A DNA stretch of 9,120 nucleotides from Thermoplasmata archaeon (GTDB taxonomy: Archaea; Thermoplasmatota; Thermoplasmata; RBG-16-68-12; JAGMCJ01), in NCBI GenBank assembly GCA_023129265.1, contig JAGMCJ010000006.1, forward strand, positions 1 through 9,120, written 5' to 3'. The notes under the pieces are model-generated. The model ran no database searches, was not told the DNA's origin, and saw nothing but the letters and a program-made list of their open reading frames with translations. Of the stretch, positions 6,155 through 9,120 are shown piece after piece. Every line of letters begins with the position of its first letter. The first letter of the stretch is position 1. The translations under genes were made by a program, and so were the position numbers.

Positions 6155-7477
6155 ATGCCCGAAACCATGCTTGTTATCGGCGGCGGGGTTGCTGGAATAC
6201 AAGCATCCCTCGACCTGGCAGAGAGAGGGACGTTAGTCCATCTCGTGGAGAAGACGCCCAGTCTGGGCGGGAGAATGGCACAACTCGACAAGACATTTCC
6301 CACCAACGACTGCTCCATTTGCATACTCGCGCCCAAAATGGCGGAGTGCTACGGCCATCCCAACATCAACGTCATGACTTACTCCGAGGTTCAAGAGGTG
6401 AGCGGGAGCGTCGGCAACTTCACAGTCGTTGTGCTGAAGAAGGCAAGATACGTGGATGAGAGTCTCTGCACCGGTTGTGGTATATGTTCAGAGAAATGCC
6501 CGAAGAAGGTCCCCAACGAGTTCGAGATGGGTCTCGGAATGAGAAAGGCGATTTACAGGCCTTTCCCGCAGGCCGTACCGCCGACTCATACAATCGACAG
6601 GGAGAATTGCATATACTTCAAGACGGGGAAGTGCAAGGCGTGTGAGAAGTTCTGTGAGGCGGGAGCGATCGACTTCGAAATGGAAGACCAACTGCTCGAG
6701 GTCGAGGTCGGAGCCGTCATAGTCGCAACTGGTTATGACGTGTGGGATCCAACAGAGGCACCGGAATATGGCTACGGGAAGTATCCAAACGTCTACACTT
6801 CGCTGCAGTTCGAGAGATTGATGAACGCATCTGGCCCCACAAAGGGTCATGTCCAGAGAAGGAGCGATGAGAAGGAGCCCAAGACCGTCGCCTTCATCCA
6901 GTGCGTGGGTGCGAGAAACGCGCAACTGGGTCACCCCTATTGCTGTAGTGTGTGCTGCATGTACGCAACCAAGGAATCGATGCTCATGAAAGAGCATGGT
7001 GACATCAAATGCACTATCTTCTACAAGGACTTGAGAGCCTTCGGCAAGGGTTTCTACGAGTATGTGGAAAGAGCGAGGACGGACTACGATGTGGAGTATG
7101 TCAACTCAGATGCGACCGTAGAGAGAGAGACCGAGAACGGCAACCTCATTGTCGCCTACGACGTGGAAGGGAAAAGGGCCACCAAGGAATTCGACATGGT
7201 CATTCTCGCTGCATGTCTGATTCCAAGAAGAGATGCACCTGAACTCGCCAAGATATTGGGGATTGACACCGACGAATATCATTTCTTTGAGGTCACTGAC
7301 AGAATCCTCAAGCCCCTTGACACGAAAGTCGACGGGATATTCGTGGCCGGCTACTGTCAGTCGCCAGTAGATATCCCTGAGGCGGTCGCCCAAGGATCAG
7401 GCGCCGCGGCCAGAGCGTCAGAAGTCGCCGGAGAAAGGCCCAAGGCGGTCGAGGCAGTCAGGGAGGCGATCACGTGA
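6155..7477 (+). CDS. hdrA: HdrA-like FAD/ferredoxin module as a separate 440-residue protein
   Basis: This protein matches module 1 of the tandem HdrA at 1159-4239 along its whole length. It has an FAD motif (GGGVAG near residues 9-14), the conserved C53-x2-C56 site in NDCSICIL, a first ferredoxin motif (C105/108/111/115), a second, stretched one (C152-x7-C160-x2-C163-x3-C167), and the HdrA cluster site C250-x12-C263 with C267-C268. It lacks the classical HdrA N-terminal domain and the C-terminal ferredoxins, which are supplied by the next gene. It ends with the family DIPEAVAQGSGAAARA segment and a short helix. HdrA flavin modules split electrons between a low-potential and a high-potential acceptor. 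Start ATG 6155 has GGGTGG 7 bases upstream and follows the small Cys-rich gene by 27 bases. The stop overlaps the next gene's GTG by 4 bases (GTGA), as expected for two halves of one functional unit. Confidence 0.9.
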   Translation: MPETMLVIGGGVAGIQASLDLAERGTLVHLVEKTPSLGGRMAQLDKTFPTNDCSICILAPKMAECYGHPNINVMTYSEVQEVSGSVGNFTVVVLKKARYVDESLCTGCGICSEKCPKKVPNEFEMGLGMRKAIYRPFPQAVPPTHTIDRENCIYFKTGKCKACEKFCEAGAIDFEMEDQLLEVEVGAVIVATGYDVWDPTEAPEYGYGKYPNVYTSLQFERLMNASGPTKGHVQRRSDEKEPKTVAFIQCVGARNAQLGHPYCCSVCCMYATKESMLMKEHGDIKCTIFYKDLRAFGKGFYEYVERARTDYDVEYVNSDATVERETENGNLIVAYDVEGKRATKEFDMVILAACLIPRRDAPELAKILGIDTDEYHFFEVTDRILKPLDTKVDGIFVAGYCQSPVDIPEAVAQGSGAAARASEVAGERPKAVEAVREAIT

Positions 7478-9120
7478 ATGAAGAAGCCCCAAATGAGGAG
7501 GCCGAAGAGACTGAGGAAGCCCCGGAGGCCGAGGAAACGGAAGAGAAGAACCCTGAGGAGCAGACTGTCGACTTGCCCACGGAAAGAAGAGTGGGTGTCT
7601 TTGTATGCCATTGTGGCTCCAACATAGGGGGCGTTGTGGATGTTCCTTCCGTAGCCGAATACGCCAAGACCCTGCCTGGTGTCGTCCATGCTGAGGACGA
7701 CCTGTATATGTGCGCAGACGACGGTCTCAAGGCCGTGCAGAACGGCATCAAGGAACACAATCTCAACAGGGTCGTTGTGGCCTCATGCACGCCCAGAACG
7801 CACGGCCCGCTCTTCCAGTCCACCTGCGAGGAAGCCGGGCTGAACAAGTACCTCTTCACATTCGTCAACATCAGAGAGCAATGCTCCTGGGTCCACATGA
7901 AGGAGCCAGAGAAGGCCACGGAGAAGGCGAAAGAGCTAGTTAGGATGGGTGTTGCCCGAGTCAAATTGCTGGAGCCCTTCGAGGAGTTAAAGAATCCTGT
8001 AGAGCGAAAAGCGCTCGTGATAGGCGGTGGCGTTTCCGGCATGAATGCGGCTTTGTCCCTCGCTAATCAGGGATTCCCGGTCTATCTGGTGGAGAGGGAA
8101 GATGAACTGGGTGGATTCGTGAGACTCCTCAACAATCTCTACCTGGGTGGGGGCGACACAAGGGAGACGATGAGGCCGTTGATAGATGACGTGGCTACCA
8201 ACGAGAACATCGAGGTTCTCCTCTCCTCCGAAGTCAAGAGTGTAGATGGCTATGTTGGCGACTTCGACGTGACGATCGACGCCAACGGTGAGGACAAGAA
8301 CGTAAAGGTCGGCTCGATAGTCGTGGCCACCGGCGCGCTCGAATACATTCCAGAGGGCTTGTACGGGTACGGGATGTACGACAATGTTGTCACCCTCACG
8401 GAATTCGAGATAATGTGCCGCGTGAAGAAGCTACCATCGAAGGTCCGATCAATCGCTTTCATACAATGCGTTGGCAGCCGAGGCCAGAAGGTCAGCTATT
8501 GCTCGCGGATTTGCTGCAATGTTGCGACCAAGAACGCCCTGAACATCGTGGAGAACTACAACGAGATGCTCGGCCAGCTCGATGACGTTGGGAGCGTCCC
8601 CGTTGAGTTGCACGCACCCGAAGAGGTCATGCAGAGACGGCGGCGGAGGCGACGAAGACCTGATGGAGCACCTCGGGCCGCCGAGGAGAGAAGGATAGCC
8701 CACCAGGTTGAGGTTTACGTCTTCAACAGAACGATGACGACCTACGGTGTGGAGCACGAGCTCTATTATAACAGGGCAAGGGAGAGCGGGGTCAGGTTCA
8801 TTCGCTACAAGGCGGAGAGGCTCCCAAATGTCACAAGAGAAGGGGACCAGCTCATAGTCACCTACTACCATGAGACCCTCAAGGTGGAGAGGAAGCTGGC
8901 CGTGGATATGGTGGTTCTTTCGACGCCTCTCGTTCCCCAAGAAGATGCAAAGGAAATATCGCAGATGCTCAAGGTTCCACTGGGCCCCTCGGGCTTCTTC
9001 TTGGAGGCTCACGTGAAACTCAGGCCTGTAGACTTCGCGACGGATGGAATATTCGTCTGCGGCACGGCGAAGGGACCAGCGGATATCACGGAGAGCGTTG
9101 TCCAAGGTCTGGCTACTGCG
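7474..9120 (+). CDS. hdrA: HdrA second module as a separate protein (3' partial)
   Basis: The frame is open for 549 codons from GTG 7474 to the window edge. After an acidic, low-complexity leader (about residues 2-38) comes the classical HdrA N-terminal domain (VCHCG, C45 and C47; ASCTPRTH; QCSWVHM), then an FAD fold (GGGVSG at 184-189) without the C-x2-C site or inserted ferredoxin, and the cluster site C332-x10-C343-x3-C347-C348. This is the order of module 2 in the 1026-residue tandem HdrA; the expected C-terminal ferredoxins would be beyond the window. The 4-base GTGA overlap couples it to the module 1 gene, so the two should form a two-chain equivalent of the tandem protein. One oddity is an insert of about 45 residues (about 365-409) with eight consecutive arginines, absent from the paralogue, which may reflect two compensating frameshifts. 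The GTG start is supported by the overlap. Confidence 0.88.
   Translation, partial: MNEEAPNEEAEETEEAPEAEETEEKNPEEQTVDLPTERRVGVFVCHCGSNIGGVVDVPSVAEYAKTLPGVVHAEDDLYMCADDGLKAVQNGIKEHNLNRVVVASCTPRTHGPLFQSTCEEAGLNKYLFTFVNIREQCSWVHMKEPEKATEKAKELVRMGVARVKLLEPFEELKNPVERKALVIGGGVSGMNAALSLANQGFPVYLVEREDELGGFVRLLNNLYLGGGDTRETMRPLIDDVATNENIEVLLSSEVKSVDGYVGDFDVTIDANGEDKNVKVGSIVVATGALEYIPEGLYGYGMYDNVVTLTEFEIMCRVKKLPSKVRSIAFIQCVGSRGQKVSYCSRICCNVATKNALNIVENYNEMLGQLDDVGSVPVELHAPEEVMQRRRRRRRRPDGAPRAAEERRIAHQVEVYVFNRTMTTYGVEHELYYNRARESGVRFIRYKAERLPNVTREGDQLIVTYYHETLKVERKLAVDMVVLSTPLVPQEDAKEISQMLKVPLGPSGFFLEAHVKLRPVDFATDGIFVCGTAKGPADITESVVQGLATA
8566..8700 (+). other. Insert with poly-arginine run inside the last hdrA module
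   Basis: Compared with the same place in the tandem HdrA (between KNALRVKEMDP and IAIYSLFRDM), this gene carries about 45 additional codons. Bases 8635-8658 encode eight arginines in a row, five of them CGN codons, although AGA/AGG dominate elsewhere in the window. In the +1 frame, bases 8636-8683 read DGGGGDEDLMEHLGPP with mostly G/C third positions. This suggests either a lineage-specific loop or a pair of compensating single-base errors. Confidence 0.55.

Noticed and set aside
8635..8658. Arginine run as a nucleic-acid-binding or localisation signal
   Set aside because: It lies in the middle of a cytosolic flavoprotein fold, and the alternative frame gives a more natural sequence, so a functional signal is not supported.
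8449..9105. Reverse-strand open frame (218 codons) opposite the last hdrA module
   Set aside because: The + strand frame is clearly HdrA by motif and by similarity to the paralogue. The antisense frame shows low-complexity serine/proline runs and no family signature.

Overview
The window is wall-to-wall coding on the + strand and contains one tightly packed run of genes for a cytosolic electron-transfer complex of the heterodisulfide reductase (Hdr) / MvhD type. The genes overlap by 4 bases or are separated by at most a few tens of bases, so they are probably a single operon that runs off both ends of the window. Three things point to an archaeon: Shine-Dalgarno sequences of the GGAGG(T) type, heavy use of AGA/AGG for arginine and ATA for isoleucine, and best resemblance to archaeal HdrA and MvhD. 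A euryarchaeal or Thermoplasmatota-like lineage is my guess. Similar gene sets also occur in strictly anaerobic, sulfate-reducing or syntrophic bacteria, so the taxonomy is inferred, not shown.

Layout: (1) 3-173, the C-terminal tail of an HdrA. (2) 194-1162 (probably starting at CTG 170), an MvhD-like subunit with an unusual C-terminal extension that holds a winged-helix-like segment and a four-cysteine motif. (3) 1159-4239, a 1026-residue tandem HdrA made of two FAD modules. (4) 4236-4691, a second, standard-length MvhD. (5) 4696-5916, an HdrD-like protein (HdrC-type ferredoxin part plus HdrB-type double CCG part). (6) 5870-6127, a small Cys-rich protein I do not recognise. (7) 6155-7477, the first HdrA module as a separate gene. 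(8) 7474 to the window end, the second HdrA module as a separate gene, incomplete at the 3' side. There is no non-coding stretch longer than about 30 bases.

How the genes probably work together: in known Hdr-Mvh and Hdr-Fdh complexes, MvhD takes electrons from a hydrogenase or dehydrogenase through its [2Fe-2S] cluster. HdrA splits or merges electron pairs at its FAD and passes them to ferredoxin-type clusters, and HdrB/HdrD reduces or oxidises a disulfide at its CCG (cysteine-rich) clusters. This window holds parts of three HdrA units, two MvhD units and one HdrD unit, but no hydrogenase, formate dehydrogenase or F420-binding subunit. The electron donor is therefore outside the window or unknown.

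The points most worth following up are: the same HdrA architecture present as one fused gene and again as two adjacent genes; the extended MvhD; the unknown small Cys-rich protein; a probable CTG start; and a poly-arginine insert in the last gene that may be a compensated frameshift.
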